Part shown: in pieces, positions 32,655 through 44,538 of the stretch | How positions within the stretch are numbered: the first letter of the stretch is position 1 | Layout: each line of letters starts with the position of its first letter | DNA from: Ochotona curzoniae | Lineage: Eukaryota; Chordata; Mammalia; Lagomorpha; Ochotonidae | DNA length: 64,000 nucleotides | Assembly: GCF_017591425.1 (NCBI RefSeq) | Contig: NW_024466004.1 | Coordinates: 35,652,501 to 35,716,500 of the forward strand | Reading direction: 5' to 3' | Translations under genes and position numbers: made by a program | Notes under the pieces: model-generated | What the model was told of the DNA's origin: nothing | The model's database searches: none | What the model saw: only the letters and a program-made list of their open reading frames with translations

Positions 32655-32985
32655 TTTTTTAAAAAAAAGATTTATTTACTTCTTTGAAAGGTAAAATGAT
32701 AGAGGGGGAGACAGGGAGAGAGAGCTGGAGAGCGTCAGAAACAGAGGGATTGTACAGCTTCTGTTTCATTCTCCAAATGACTGAAACAGCCAGGACTGGG
32801 CCAGGCCAAATCCAGGATCTGGTCATCTTATCAGCGTTCATCACATGGTTGGGAGGTACTTGAGTATCACAGCTATTCTATGTTGCTTCCCAGGCACATT
32901 AACAGGGACCTGGGTCAGAAGCAGAACACTCTTATATGGGTGCATTCATCACAAGCAAAACTCCCTGTACCACAATGCAACTTCT
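32655..32985 (-). mobile_element. C-SINE, antisense
   Basis: 'AAGATTTATTTACTTCTTTG', a GA-rich block, 'CATTCTCCAAATGACTGAAA', 'TTCCCAGGCACATTAACAGG' and 'TGTACCACAATGCAACTT' in antisense order. Older copy. Confidence 0.85.
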
Positions 32986-33519
32986 TTCCTAATGTCTTTT
33001 GAAGGAGTTAGGGACTCAGACATCTTTGAATATAGCAATAATAGGTATTTCATTTTCTCTCTGATACTTTTGAATATTTTAATTCAGCTTGTGCTGTCTA
33101 ATGTTATACTGATTCCTACTCTTGTTGTCTTATTTATTTAAGTGCTTACATATTTTCTACTATAAGCTGTTCATTTTCTATGGAAGAGTAACTGTACGAA
33201 CTCCTTAAGACCTCAGATGAGGGTAACTTCCTCCGGAGAGAGCTACAACTTGCTCCTGTCAGGTGCTAGGAGATACAACTGGTTCTCTTTAAACTAAATT
33301 CCCATCTTGGAGTTTCATCAATCATAAATCTATGCCTTAGATTAACTTTTTGTTAAAACTCAATCATCTCTTTCTCTCCTTCCCTCACTGCTCATCCTTA
33401 CCCCAAAATTAGTCTGGCCTTTGCTCTTAGCTTCTGGGAGGTGATTTCCAAGCCCCTGGGATATACTTCCTGGTAAAAATGTCTTTGCTTAGCCAGGAGC
33501 CTAGGTCACACCAGTAACC
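32986..33519. other. No recognised feature
   Basis: Unique-looking sequence; nothing assignable. Confidence 0.5.
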
Positions 33520-33960
33520 TCGATCACGTGATTTGCGATATTTGAGGGGCTTAGACTAAAAGGCAACCATGCAGACAATGGTATGTAAGTGACTTTGCTC
33601 CAGTGAAAACTTTGGACACCTAGGCTTATGTATGTTTTATGGCTAGAATCTCCATCCACTTTGTGTCATGCCATTGCTGGGAGATGGTAATACTGTCCCT
33701 GGTTCAGATGACAGAAGACTGGAAGTTCCACAGCCAGAGAGCATCCTGGACTCTGGCTCCTGTGTCCATGTCTGTGGGAGATTTTAGACAGTATCCTTTT
33801 GCTAAAATAAACCATAATGATGAGTATATTGGCCTTTAATGAGTTCTAAGAGCCTTTCTAGGAGGCACAAACCTGTGGGTACCTTGGAACCTTCAAAACT
33901 TAGTATTGGGGTCAGAAATGAAGTCGGTCTTGGGAACTTTCATATCTTTGCATCCGTTTT
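33520..33960 (+). mobile_element. Ancient LTR-like repeat (LTR33/LTR16-like)
   Basis: 'TATCCTTTTGCTAAAATAAA' and 'CCATAATGATGAGTATATTG' with the AATAAA signal near 33805, then 'GAGTTCTAAGAGCCTTTCTA', 'ATTGGGGTCAGAAATGAAGT' and 'CGGTCTTGGGAACTTTC'. These match the 3' part of ancient LTRs that read CTTTTGCTGTAATAAACCATAA..GAGTTCTGTGAGTC..GTGTCAGAAGTGAGGG.GGTCTTGGGAAC. The family name is tentative. Confidence 0.55.
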
Positions 33961-35929
33961 CAGTGGAAAGGGAATCGCATTACCTAGAAGGCCATATAAT
34001 TGGAAATCGAAGAGTCCACAAAAATTAAGAAATGTCACATTTTCCTGCCATTAGTCTGTTTTACATTCACAATGTTCTGTTTCTGCCTCAGCTGAGCAGT
34101 ATAACAGAACTAATTTCCACAAAAATATCAGAAGAGGATTTTCTGAAATTCAGACACAAATACCAACTAGATAATTTTCTGCACTAAAGCCAACTACAAA
34201 TGTAATCATATCTGTATAATAGTAAACAAATGAAACATATGCATATGGTTGTGTGTGTTCAGATATATCTAATCAAACAGCACTGCATTAAGGTTATATT
34301 TATACTTCTGATTCTTCTTCTGCTTTCCAATAAAATCAGCTTTGGTGATTTACCACTTCCGTATAACCCACTGGCCAAGGTAAGAGGACCTAGTGGGGCT
34401 AATTCTGTCTACTACAAGTCATTTTGGAGTTTTGTGTGGCTACTTCCAGTTGTGAAAGCATTTGTGGGGTGGTATTAACATGTAGATGAAGTAGGGTTTC
34501 TAAATATTTTGGAAGGCATAACACAGCACTGCCCAACTAAGAATTATTTCATAGCTTACACGTATTTTTGGAATTTTTATCAGAAATTCATGTTGGTGCA
34601 ACATCTGTTTACAATTATCTGAATCTATTCCCTAACTCTATGTTATGCTTAGAAACAAAGTACATTTTTGCATGATTTCAACACACACAGAAATTTCCAA
34701 ATTTATGGCGGACTTGTAAGTTGAGGGAGATTGCACTTTGCTTGGCTTGGCACTTTCCAAGCAAGGTTCCTCATGAGTTTGAGTCAGTGAGGCCACCCAC
34801 CAGCATGAGTCTGCTTTTGTAGCAGAATAAAAAAAACTACACCACTAATCTTCCCAGGCAGTCCTAAACTGAGAGAATTTATATACGGAAATCTAGATGA
34901 CTAATTATAATTTTCTTTCATTTGTTCCCTGTATTGCCATCAGTGCATTGTGATTTTTTTTTAGAATTATGTCTATATAGGTTCTAACATACACTGAATT
35001 GATCTAATAAAGAACCAAATGCATTTCTCCTATCTAACTGAGGCATTATGAGATTTGACTATCACTAGTTTGATTTGCATTAAATCAATCTCAAAGCATG
35101 GTGAACATAGCTGATAACTGAATACCACACATTTCAATATCACCAAGAGTAAATGCTCTCATCAAAAACAAACATTAAATATATGAAGTTATCTCGATCT
35201 AGTCAGTTCATATTGTATTCAAGTCCATTGTATTATGTTATATCCCATAAGCATATTTGCCTTATGCCATTTGTATACACATACACAGAATAGAGAATGA
35301 CTTTGGATCCCCTGTTTTCATGAAAGATATCCCACATTTTTCACAAGTTTATACTAAGATAAAGACTCCTACAAAAGCATTCTTCCTGCCCCTGTTTCAA
35401 CTATCTTGCTTTAGGATTTCATCAATAAAAATTTTTGGATGTATTTCTAAGCCACCCTGAACCATGTAGCTTCATAATCTCTTGCTCTCTCCAGGCATGC
35501 CCTGTTGTCAAGGATGGCAAGGATGGTTTGGCTAAGAAAGAGCCCATCCTTTCCACATCATTCATTTCAGTGAACCAACCACTGAAGAACAGAACCACAC
35601 TGAGGAGCAAGACACTGTCCTTCTTTATAAAGGTCTCGCAGTCTAATTGGGGAGAAAAATTTAAACCCCTATGGCTATGACATAACAGAGAATGGGAGAA
35701 GTTAACTGTAAGACAAATGCTACGGAAGAGCTCAGGGGAGTGCCTGACTCAATCTGGAGAATGAGGAAAGGTTGTACAGGTGGGGTAGAGTTGTGTGGAT
35801 GTTTCAGGCAGAAGTATTCTATCCTTATAAAGTGTGAGGAAGTCTCAAGAGAGCCTGGCTAGTGTGCTGACAAAGTTATGTTAGGAAATGTGGAGATTTC
35901 CTAAGGTTACACAGGTAGACTGAGACCTA
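33961..35929. other. No recognised feature
   Basis: About 2 kb of mostly AT-rich unique sequence. A purine-rich part at 35690-35870 weakly resembles ancient mammalian repeats but is not firm. Short frames at 34230-34478 and 35435-35680 are unrecognised. Confidence 0.45.
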
Positions 35930-36090
35930 TCTTAGTTCACACTGCTATAATAAAGTATCCTCTATTTGCACAGAAATTTCCCTCTCAGAGCTTTGGAGGT
36001 GGGAAGCAGGAAATCAAGGAGTGGGCATGGTGGTGATACTGTAACCCAAGATAGCAGCTGCAATGGAAGGATTGACCAAGAAGGTAGAGG
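35930..36090 (-). mobile_element. MLT1-like LTR end, antisense
   Basis: 'TTAGTTCACACTGCTATAAT', 'AAAGTATCC' and 'CAGAAATTTCCCTCTCAGAG' then 'CTTTGGAGGTGGGAAG' parallel the antisense MLT1 3' end GTTCAGGCTGCTATAACAAAATACC...CAGAAATTTATTTCTCACAGTTCTGGAGGCTGGGAAG. Confidence 0.65.
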
Positions 36091-36309
36091 CAATAGCGAC
36101 CAATGGTTTTAAATCAGCTGGATTTAAGGGCAGATACTGAATTCACGTGGAGATGTGCAGCAAACTTTCAGGAAAAGCAGAGGGATTTACAATTTCCAGA
36201 GTATCTTTTATTCTTCTACCACTTCTTATAAAGAAGGCCTTCTTGTCACAACTGAGAGTGAGAGACTATAGATAGCACCAAGACTAAGAGCTCATGCTGA
36301 ACCCAGCCA

Positions 36310-36445
36310 CCCTAGAACACATGCACAGCTGCTCTTTAGCTCTGTAAACCCGGGTGAGCTACTGGATTTCTCTACCTCTTAGTCTCCTCATCTGTAAAAC
36401 AGCAATAACATATGCACAGTGTACTTCTGATATGTAAATGAGTTA
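36310..36445 (+). mobile_element. MIR fragment
   Basis: 'CTGTAAACCCGGGTGAGCTA', 'CTCTTAGTCTCCTCATCTGT' and 'AAAACAGCAATAACA' match the MIR core (..GTGTGACCTTGGGCAAGT..CTCAGTTTCCTCATCTGTAAAATGGG). Confidence 0.7.
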
Positions 36446-36605
36446 TTGCCCATTATATTGTAAATGTCCCCCAATTTCATGTTATTAAAGGTTTTTGAGC
36501 ATTTCACAAATGTTCCCACTACTTCCCCCACTCCAGTCTACTGCTACTGTTATCTGCATTCAATGTTCCCTTCATTGCAGTCCATCCACTAACAAAATTG
36601 ATTCC

Positions 36606-36943
36606 ACCAAGTGCTCTGGCATTGTGTCATACTGGGTAAAGCCACCAACTGAGACACCTTCTTAAAGGGGTACCAGTTAATATCCCAGGCACTCCACCTC
36701 TGATCCAGCAGCAGGGGAGGGTGACCCAAGCATCCCTGCACCCACATGGGAGACTTGCATGAAGTTCCTGGTTTCATTCTAATGCAGTCCTGGCTATTGC
36801 AGCCACTTGGGGAGTGAACCAGCAGTCGGAAGATAACTCTCTCCTTGCTCTTTTTCTTTCTGTGTCCCAAATTCTCTTCTCTCTTTCTCTGTCTCTCTGT
36901 AACTCTGACTTTCAAATGAAATTTTTAAAAAATCATTAAAAAA
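36606..36943 (+). mobile_element. C-SINE with TSD
   Basis: Plus-strand copy ('TGCACCCACATGGGAGACTT', 'GGCTATTGCAGCCACTTGGG', 'GTAACTCTGACTTTCAAATG', A-tail) flanked by near-identical repeats AAAATTGATTCC (36594-36605) and AAGAATTGATTCC (36944-36956). Confidence 0.93.
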
Positions 36944-36956
36944 AAGAATTGATTCC

Positions 36957-37400
36957 TCTACATTAGTGTATTTTCCATTGCTACAATAAAAATGCCCCCC
37001 ACATGAGTAACTTTAAAGGGAAGAGGTCAATTCAGTTCATAATTTCAAGGGCCGAATGTTTAACCAGCATGACACTGGCATTCAAGGATGCTCTGGCTGT
37101 GTTTTCTCATGGCAGATGGCATAATGGCAGGAGCATGTGCAAGCAGGGGGACACATGGTAAAAAGGGTCAAGTAGGAAGCTAGAGAGAGTTTGCACAGGA
37201 ATCATGTGTACTCCTTTATGACAATCCTCTCCTGAGCTCTAACAGGGGTCCCATGGGAACTGGGCCAACTCCTTTCAAAGGCATGGCCCTCATGACCTAA
37301 TTACTTTCCACTAGCCTCACCTCTTAAAGGGTGGCCCATATTCACACCATATTCATCCCTACCCTGAGAATCATGAACCCTATGAGATTCCTTCAAACCT
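36957..37400 (-). mobile_element. MLT1-like LTR, antisense
   Basis: 'TTTTCCATTGCTACAATAAA', 'TGTTTTCTCATGGCAGATGG', 'GGCATGGCCCTCATGACCTA', 'ATTACTTTCCACTAGCCTCA' and 'CCTCTTAAAGGGTGGC' follow antisense MaLR LTR order. It lies directly beside the C-SINE at 36606. Confidence 0.65.
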
Positions 37401-38414
37401 AGCACCTACTGTTCACTTTATTCCCTAGTCAAGCTCCTGAAATCCCACTCACCTCCAAAAGTGAGGTTTGAATTTTGAATCATCTGTGGTTGAAGGAGTT
37501 TTCACACTCACTGTCATGATGAAACAAAATCTTGGTTGGTTTGGAAGTGAAAATCCAGGCTTGTATTGTTACAGAAAACACCATTTCCATAGGACTTTCA
37601 TAACAGGCTTTTCTAGAGGGATTGTATAGCAAAGTAGTTCACCAAAACAAGGCTGTGTCAGAGTATAAAAATGCAGACAATGGAAGCTTGGAAACCTCAA
37701 CAGATTTGGTAATGCCTAGTGCTTGCTGCTTCTTTTTTGGTGGACAGTTAAGTATGTTTTCATTGGCACTTCTACTTCAGATTCCTCTTCAACAGCATTT
37801 TCCCATATGGAAAGTGCTACCAGCCAGTTCCTCCCTACTACCTTTTACCCACACTTTAATTTGGAAAATGTAACTGGCCTGGGAGCTGCAGAAATGCTAC
37901 TGTGCACAGCTCTGATGTCAGATTGGAGGAGACACTGCTCTCTGTAAAATTAAGATAACAGTTCAGAAAAGCCAATCTGTTTTAAAATATGATGTTAATG
38001 ATTTTTTTTAAGTTCATTGAAATAGTAGCTTTATGTTTTTCTTTGGATCTGTACTTATTTCAGTATCTTTCTGTTTTAGAACAGTTCCTATGGGAATACA
38101 ATGAAAAATCAGCCTTTATTATTTTTTTCAACCACAAAGAGAGCTATAAATTATTCCTCTCCCTAGTTTTCTTGTAGCCCCTACAAAAACCATGCTTGCT
38201 TTGCCTCAATAAATCAAAGCTTCAAACAGAGCACAGCAGCTAATCAGAGAACACAGTGTCCACTAAGTAGACAATGAAATTGTTTCTATCATCTTTGAAT
38301 TAAATAAGAGATGAAGGGCCTCTTTACAGTTTCCAAATCAGGCCTGGAAAGAGTACAGACACGGAATGGGTTTGTCAAGCCAGTCATCTGAGACTAAATA
38401 ATTTCACAACAATT
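37401..38414. other. No recognised feature
   Basis: Unique-looking sequence; short frames at 37622-37947 are unrecognised. Confidence 0.5.
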
Positions 38415-38783
38415 TTGGGTTTATCTTCATTTTATACCAGTAGTGAATGTCTTCACTATATTTTGTATAGAATCAAAGATGTAATCAATTTTGAGAAACC
38501 GTATTTTAAAAAGAGAAGCAAACCTTTTAGAGCTGAGCCTGATAAGGAGGATGTTTATTACAGGAAATATTACAGGAAACAAACCTTGAAATATGTAGAC
38601 CCTTTTAAGAGAGAAATGAGTAAATATTTGTACAAATTGATTGGCTTGGATGAATCATACCCTATTGACCCAACTTTTCTATTTTCCAATGTTAATGCCC
38701 TCACTAAAGCAATTAATAAAGCCAAAATTATTGAATTAATTCCTGCATCAGGCATCATGCTAAGCACAGGGTTAAGAAGATGA
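38415..38783 (+). other. 122-codon AT-rich open frame running into a MIR, coding status doubtful
   Basis: An open plus-strand frame starts at 38415 in strongly AT-rich sequence. The predicted peptide is charged in its middle ('KEDVYYRKYYRKQTLKYVD') and has no domain I recognise. Its last third (from about 38725) is MIR sequence, so the C-terminus would be exonised repeat. YYRK is a small in-frame duplication (TATTACAGGAAA-type repeat near 38557-38580). By my rough estimate about one such frame is expected by chance in 64 kb at this composition. Confidence 0.2.
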
Positions 38784-38820
38784 ATAAAACATTGGATCTG
38801 CCCTCAGCAGGGCCTCACCC
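38720..38820 (+). mobile_element. MIR fragment
   Basis: 'TATTGAATTAATTCCTGCAT', 'CAGGCATCATGCTAAGCACA', 'GGGTTAAGAAGATGAATAAA' and 'GATCTGCCCTCAGCAGGGCC' match MIR order (ATTGAGC..CTACTGTGTGCCAGGCACTGTGCTAAGCACTGGGG...GAATAA..CAGACATGGTCCCTGCCCTCA). Confidence 0.8.
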
Positions 38821-41069
38821 TTCAAACATTTCAACTGTTGTTTGTTTAATTTCGCTATATAAAAGACATGAGCCATTATAAATTAATTCCAAAGTTCAGT
38901 TGAATGAATTAAATGAAAGTTTTTCTTCTTGTCAATTTTCTCAGTAAAATAAAATCAAATAATTTAAGACATGGAGAAGACAGCTTTCCCAGAATAGAAT
39001 GTAGTTGTAAGAATCAACTAAATCCAATGAATTTTCACCATAACTAGAGTCACAAGACTCATAATTTATGCAGTTACTTTAAAATTTAAAAAAGTTACTA
39101 AGGCTTTGTTGTAACTTTTTGGAAAAATGAATAGAAAACAGTTATAAAAATTATAAAAATATAATTACATTTGGGGTTCTAGCTTGAACCAAAACAGTGC
39201 TAACAACTAGGCTTTCTAGCCTGAGTGTGCTTACATGTAAGGCCAAAAGATATCCTCAGAGACATTCATCTTAAAAGAAGAGATAATTCTGCACAAGAGT
39301 TTGATTCAAAAGGATGCCTTAGTGTTTGAGTATTATTCAATACTTACTCGCAGGTACAACCCCTGAGTTAGGATTAGGACTTCATTTTTTTTCTTAACTG
39401 TAAAGAGCAACTTTTACTTAAAAGGAAAAAAAAAGTATATGGGGGCAGAGAAACACAGTACTTTGAGATCCGTGATCCATGTCATAATGAGCAACACAAA
39501 ACAAAGAAGATAAATTTCTTGCTGCATCCTACTCAACATAAAAATGTTGTCAAAATTTCTAAGATGAATGGCGCTCTTAGGTTGCCAGGTGAGAGAGAGC
39601 CATATCTCACCTCACAGCAGGAAGAGGGACTAGTCCTGCTGTGGACACATTAGCAATGGAGCTCTTCAGCATCAAAGGATTCCGGAGAAGCAAGAGGAAG
39701 AAGATGGCAGGCACCTTGCAGTAGGTAACATAAGGTAGATGTTACCCCATAGGGAGGCCCAGATATAAACAGAATATTTTGGAAAGAATCTGCAGGACTT
39801 TCAGTGGTTGGTCAGGTTAAAAATCAGACAGGTGTACTCTATTCCTGCCCATCTGACCACATGTATCTGCTCCTCTGTATTGGAAGGGACTACAAAAACT
39901 CAAAAACCAAGTCCTAATTCAATTCAAGAATATGTGAATTACTTTTTAGGAAGAGAATTACTGACTTATCTGAAATGTAGAAACATATTCAGCAATTTCT
40001 TTTCCGTCTGTGGTATTTCTGGCAGAGTACTCATATATATGTTGTGTGATCCTACAGCCTAGTTGCTGAACATAAGTGAGTAGGAATATGCATGGGAAAA
40101 ATAAGAATAGAAGGGAGTTAGGGTTGATAAACAGGGAAGATGCTCCTTTGTTCTCCTGAGAACCACTCACACTGAAGAAGGACAAAGGTTCTTGGTACTT
40201 TGGGAACTTATATAAAAGGTAAATTGAACTCTAGTCCAGAGGGCATCCCTGTAGCATGCCTAGTCAGAAACTGCTGGGCTGGATTTATTTCCTCATTTGA
40301 AGATTTTTGCAAAAGCTTTTCTACTCACAAGAGAACTCTGGAAAGAAACTTGTTTTTAAAGGCATCAAAATACTAAGAATGGGCTGTCCTGTATCATTAT
40401 TGAGCAAACCTGATTGAGGTTGGAAAAGTCCACATTCTATTGTACTTTCCATGACCTTCAAAAATAATTAAAAGTAGAACAGGGGAAAACACACTGATGA
40501 ACTTACTTGGTCAAAATATTCTTTCACAGATTTTTCTGATAGAATTAAGAGCCATTTTTTTTATTTTATGACACTAGAAGGCCTCTTTTCACTTGATAAC
40601 ACTACATCTTCCTTTCATTTTATCAAATTATTGAATGCTCAGAAAACAAATTCAATGATCAATGGGGAGGAACAGTGGTGACAGAGAGCAGTGAATTTGT
40701 AGAATGATCACTATGCCTAAAACGTATGGCATGCTGTGGTACAGGAAAGAATTTAGTACTCAACTCCTTGAGACAAATGCTTTCTTTTTCACCCCATTTA
40801 ACAATGTGCACAAGGACTCTACTAAAGATTACACAGATTTTTTTTTCATCCAACTAATCCAACTCAAGAGCAGTCTCTTAACTATAATATTTCAACCCCA
40901 GCTAGCCAAAGGCCCTCGGGTTATGGAAGAAAAACGCCATTCTGAATCCTCTCCTGGTTGATCGCTGAGACATCAAAAGAAAGAAAAATGTTCTCAAGCT
41001 TCATAATGGCATTCAGTGCATTCCAAACTCTAACAAGAATCTTAACTCTTTTGAAAACTCATAATTAAC
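38821..41069. other. No recognised feature
   Basis: About 2.2 kb of unique-looking sequence; frames at 39808-40185 and 40659-40961 overlap on both strands without recognised products. Confidence 0.45.
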
Positions 41070-41353
41070 TTTTTTTTTTTTTTAAATACAAGGAAACAGA
41101 GAGGGAGATTGATTTTCCAATCTACCAGTTCGCTTCCCAAATGCATGCAACAGCAGCCTGGACAATATGTGACTCCAACATGGCCTGCTGACATTCAAGT
41201 ACTTGACCCAGCCTCCATCCTCTCCCCCACATCATCTCCCAGGGTGTGCATTAGGAGGAAGCTAGAATCAGAGGTGGAGCCAGGACTCCAACCCAGGCCC
41301 TTGCATGGGATGTGAACATTCCAAGTAGTCTCTTAACTGCTATGTGAAACACC
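41070..41353 (-). mobile_element. C-SINE, antisense, older
   Basis: T14 tail complement, then 'CCAGTTCGCTTCCCAAATGC', 'CATTCAAGTACTTGACCCAG', 'GGTGGAGCCAGGACTCCAAC' and 'CTTAACTGCTATGTGAAACA' in antisense order. Confidence 0.8.
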
Positions 41354-41971
41354 TTCTCCATATCCTATCTTGAAATTCACTGGCCCATTTCAGTTTCCAC
41401 TGATTAGGCAAATGTTCTTCTTTCAAAGTGCAATTCTCCTCAAGTATCTCCATCTTCCCTATCTTCCCAAACCTCAACTATCAGGGAAAGCCCACATCAA
41501 GTCCTGTCTCTTCCACACAAGAGGGTCTTCTTTTATCATTCTGACTGAATGGGACCTCTGTTGTCTCCTACCACCTCTGGGGTCCACACCAGTGGTTAAA
41601 CATATCTTATTTAGCAGAGTTCTCTTTTCATGTGTTTTTTCTCCATTCTAAATTTAAATCCCCTCTAAAGCAAACGCTAATGATAGTGCACATTTCTAAA
41701 ACACTCTTATTGACTGGGTCAGGAAATACCACCACCAGATGTTTCACAGGTTGAAGCCTTTATTTATTTAGAGAACATTCTTTGTATGCTGTAATAAGGC
41801 AGGAGAATGAAGTAACACAAGCATTTATATGGGCTCCTTTAGAACTGCTATGAACATTTATTACAAGGTTGGAAAAACACTCTGCCGATTTACTTCTTTT
41901 TGTTGTGTTTAATGATTTCTAATACATTTATTTCCAGTTTGCTAGTGATTTCTTTACAAATTTAAAAAATA
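41354..41971. other. No recognised feature
   Basis: Unique-looking sequence; nothing assignable. Confidence 0.5.
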
Positions 41972-42268
41972 GGAGTCAGTGTTTAGCTTAGCATTTAAAA
42001 AGCTGGTCAAGAAGCCCACATCCTTCATTGCAGTCCCTGGATTTGATTCCTAGTTGCAGATTCTGACTAGTTTTTGTTGATACAGACACTGGGAGGCAGT
42101 GGTGATGGCTCAAGCAAATTAGGTTCCTGCTGGCATTATGGAATATTGGATTGAGTTCCTGGCTCAGTAATGGCTCCTATCTTGCAGTTCAGTCTGCCTG
42201 GTGAAAGCATTTGGGGAGTGAAAGATAGCTGGGAGCTTTCTATCACTGTCTCTGAAATAAAGAAAACA
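41972..42268 (+). mobile_element. C-SINE, old copy
   Basis: 'GTGTTTAGCTTAGCATTTAA', 'CAGTGGTGATGGCTCAAGCA', 'ATTGGATTGAGTTCCTGGCT' and 'TTTGGGGAGTGAAAGATAGC' in plus order; old type with the GGTGATGGCTCAAG segment. Confidence 0.75.
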
Positions 42269-42477
42269 TTTAATGTACATATTTCATCTCTATTCTTATT
42301 TAATATCAGCAATAAACATCTACTGCTTGAGCTAAACAGTGACTTTATCCTCTTAACATCATTTCAATTAAAATATTGAATTTCATTTCAAATCCTTTGC
42401 TATATTGTGTATCTTATTGCAAAAGCTCTTTCTCTTTTTTTAAAGTATATAGTTCGGTAGTATGCTGCAAAGCACCA

Positions 42478-42782
42478 TTATTTATTTATTTGAAAGGCAG
42501 AGTTATAGAGAGAAAAGGAGTGATAGAGACAGAGAAAGAGAGAGAGATCTTCCATCTGCTGCTTCACTTCTCATTAACCACAACAAATAGAGCTGGGTCA
42601 GCCAAAAACCAGGAGCCAGAGGCCTTCTCTGGCCCAAGCACTTGGGCCATCCTCTGCTGCCTTTCCAGGCACATCAGCAGAGAACTGGATTGGAAGCTGG
42701 TTTGGGACTCAAACCAGAGCCCATACGTGATACCAGTGCTGCAGGAGGTGACCCAAACCGCCATATCACACAACCAGTCCCC
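42478..42782 (-). mobile_element. C-SINE, antisense
   Basis: 'TTATTTATTTATTTGAAAGG', GA-rich block, 'CAGGAGCCAGAGGCCTTCTC', 'CTTTCCAGGCACATCAGCAG' and 'GCTGCAGGAGGTGACCCAAA'. 'AAAAGCTCTT' occurs at about 42420 and again at about 42783. This is a possible target-site duplication, but about 35 bp of unrelated sequence would then sit within the tail. Confidence 0.88.
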
Positions 42783-43717
42783 AAAAGCTCTTAGTCCACA
42801 TTGGCACTACAGTTTAACTTAATCACATTAATAATTTAGAGAATCATTAGTGTCCTTTATTGAGTTTATTATTCAGAGTTTTTGGCAGGGAGGGGCTGAA
42901 AATGCAAATAAGTAATTATTTTCCAGAAACAACAGTAAATAGGATATTTTCCAAGTTCCATATGTTATATTTTGGAAGAACAATGATGACTAATTTTGAT
43001 CCTTGTGGCACCATCCTATCAGAAGGACATTTCAACTAAAGAGGACAGCCACACAGTTAAGTGTTGATCCTGGAAAGGAAGTGCAAGAGTAACCCAGGCT
43101 GACACTTCTAACACATTTTCTGACTTCCAGTGGGAAAAAGAGATGGGTCTGTTATTTTGTAAGCATTTAAGCTTGTAAAATCCTTAGTTTCTACAAATCA
43201 CTTGCAGAGACTGCCTTGGTTCATTTTGGTCTTGAAGGTTTCTGAGCAAAAAGTAGCTGTTTTGAGAGCCCCATTAGCTAGACTGGGGCTCCAGTAGCAG
43301 CATGATAAGCAACTTTGCCCCAATAGGAAATGAACAGGGGAGCAGGATATGGGTATTTTCAGCTTGCCTTTCTTAGGCTGCCTCTGTTACGCAGGCAAGA
43401 ACCAACTGCCAGACTTGCACCAAAGTCCTTCACCTGGAAACTTGTTGGCAGTCACCCTGTGGCTCTCATCAGTCCTGTGCACAGTTTATGCTGCCTGGCC
43501 ACTGCTCTGGTGCTGGAAACCCAACCTTGCATTTTCCCCTTGTAACAGGACATGCCAGCCTGAGGTGGAAAGCAAAAATTCAAAGCATCATCATAACAGA
43601 AACCAATTCAAAGATTTCTACTTAAAGATCTTGTGCAAGGAGAGTGTCCAGGCCACACTGGATAGGCATTAGAGTCAAAGTGAAAGACAAGCACCATACC
43701 CACTAGCACCCTGTAAG
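42783..43717. other. No recognised feature
   Basis: Unique-looking sequence with overlapping frames at 43330-43672 of unknown meaning. Confidence 0.45.
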
Positions 43718-43914
43718 TGGGCACAGAGTTCATGGAAAGTGGAATTAAAAGTTATTCATTCAAAATTTTGGGAATCCCATGCATGAATTTTTAAATGTTC
43801 ATTTTAGAGAAATTCTGGAAGATTTCCCCATATACACAGATCTCAACACATCCCCCCCAAAAATAAACTCATTATTTAAGTCCATTTTGGATGAACTTTT
43901 AGAAGTACACTTGC
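43718..43914. mobile_element. Mariner-derived MITE (MADE2/HSMAR2-like)
   Basis: The left end 'CACAGAGTTCATGGAAAGTG' and right end 'CCATTTTGGATGAACTTTTA' plus 'GAAGTAC' are imperfect inverted repeats. Between them are 'CCCATGCATGAATTTTTAAA' and 'AAAAATAAACTCATTATTTA', the typical interior. No transposase remains. Confidence 0.65.
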
Positions 43915-43938
43915 ACTCGTAGTACAAATTGGGTGCAT

Positions 43939-44208
43939 TTTTTTATGTTTACTTATTTATTTTTATTTGTTTTTACTTATTTGAAAGATAGCAGGAGAGG
44001 GAAAGAGATCTTCCCTCTGTTGGTAGGCTGAAGGTAGGAGCCCATTTGGGATCCCAGGGACCCAAGTACTTGAGCCATCATCTGCAGCCTCCCAGGAGGC
44101 ATACTGACAGGACCGAGATGTGATGCAGAAGTGGGAATGAAAATAAGATAATCCAATATGGGCATTCCAAGTGGTATTTTAACCTACTTCAGCACAATAC
44201 TTGCCCAT
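43939..44208 (-). mobile_element. C-SINE, antisense
   Basis: 'ACTTATTTGAAAGATAGCAG', 'AGATCTTCCCTCTGTTGG', 'CCCAAGTACTTGAGCCATCA' and 'TTTAACCTACTTCAGCACAA'. The middle is shortened, missing most of the CCCCAAATGGC region. Confidence 0.8.
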
Positions 44209-44225
44209 GGATGCACTTTAAAATG

Positions 44226-44538
44226 CTTTTTTTGAGCAAGTGTATTTGTCAAATGACAAATGAAACATATTTTACAGAGAGAAGGATAGAAATCTTCCAT
44301 TCACTGGTTCACCCCTTCAAATTGCTGCAACTGCAAGTGCTGAGGCAGTTCAACACTAGGAACCAGCTTTGACTGGTCTCTCACATGGGTGCATGGTCCC
44401 AAGGCTTTGGACCATCCTCCACTGTTTCCCAGACCTTAAGCAGGATGGGAAGTACAGTAGCCAGGACACAAATGGCACCCATTTGAGGTGTCAGCACTGT
44501 AGGCAGAGGATTAATGGGATACACCACTACATCAACCC
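44226..44538 (-). mobile_element. C-SINE, antisense, tandem neighbour of the previous one
   Basis: 'AGAAATCTTCCATTCACTGG', 'CACATGGGTGCATGGTCCCA', 'AAGGCTTTGGACCATCCTCC' and 'GGGATACACCACTACATCAA' in antisense order. It lies less than 20 bp from the same-strand copy at 43939. Confidence 0.85.
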
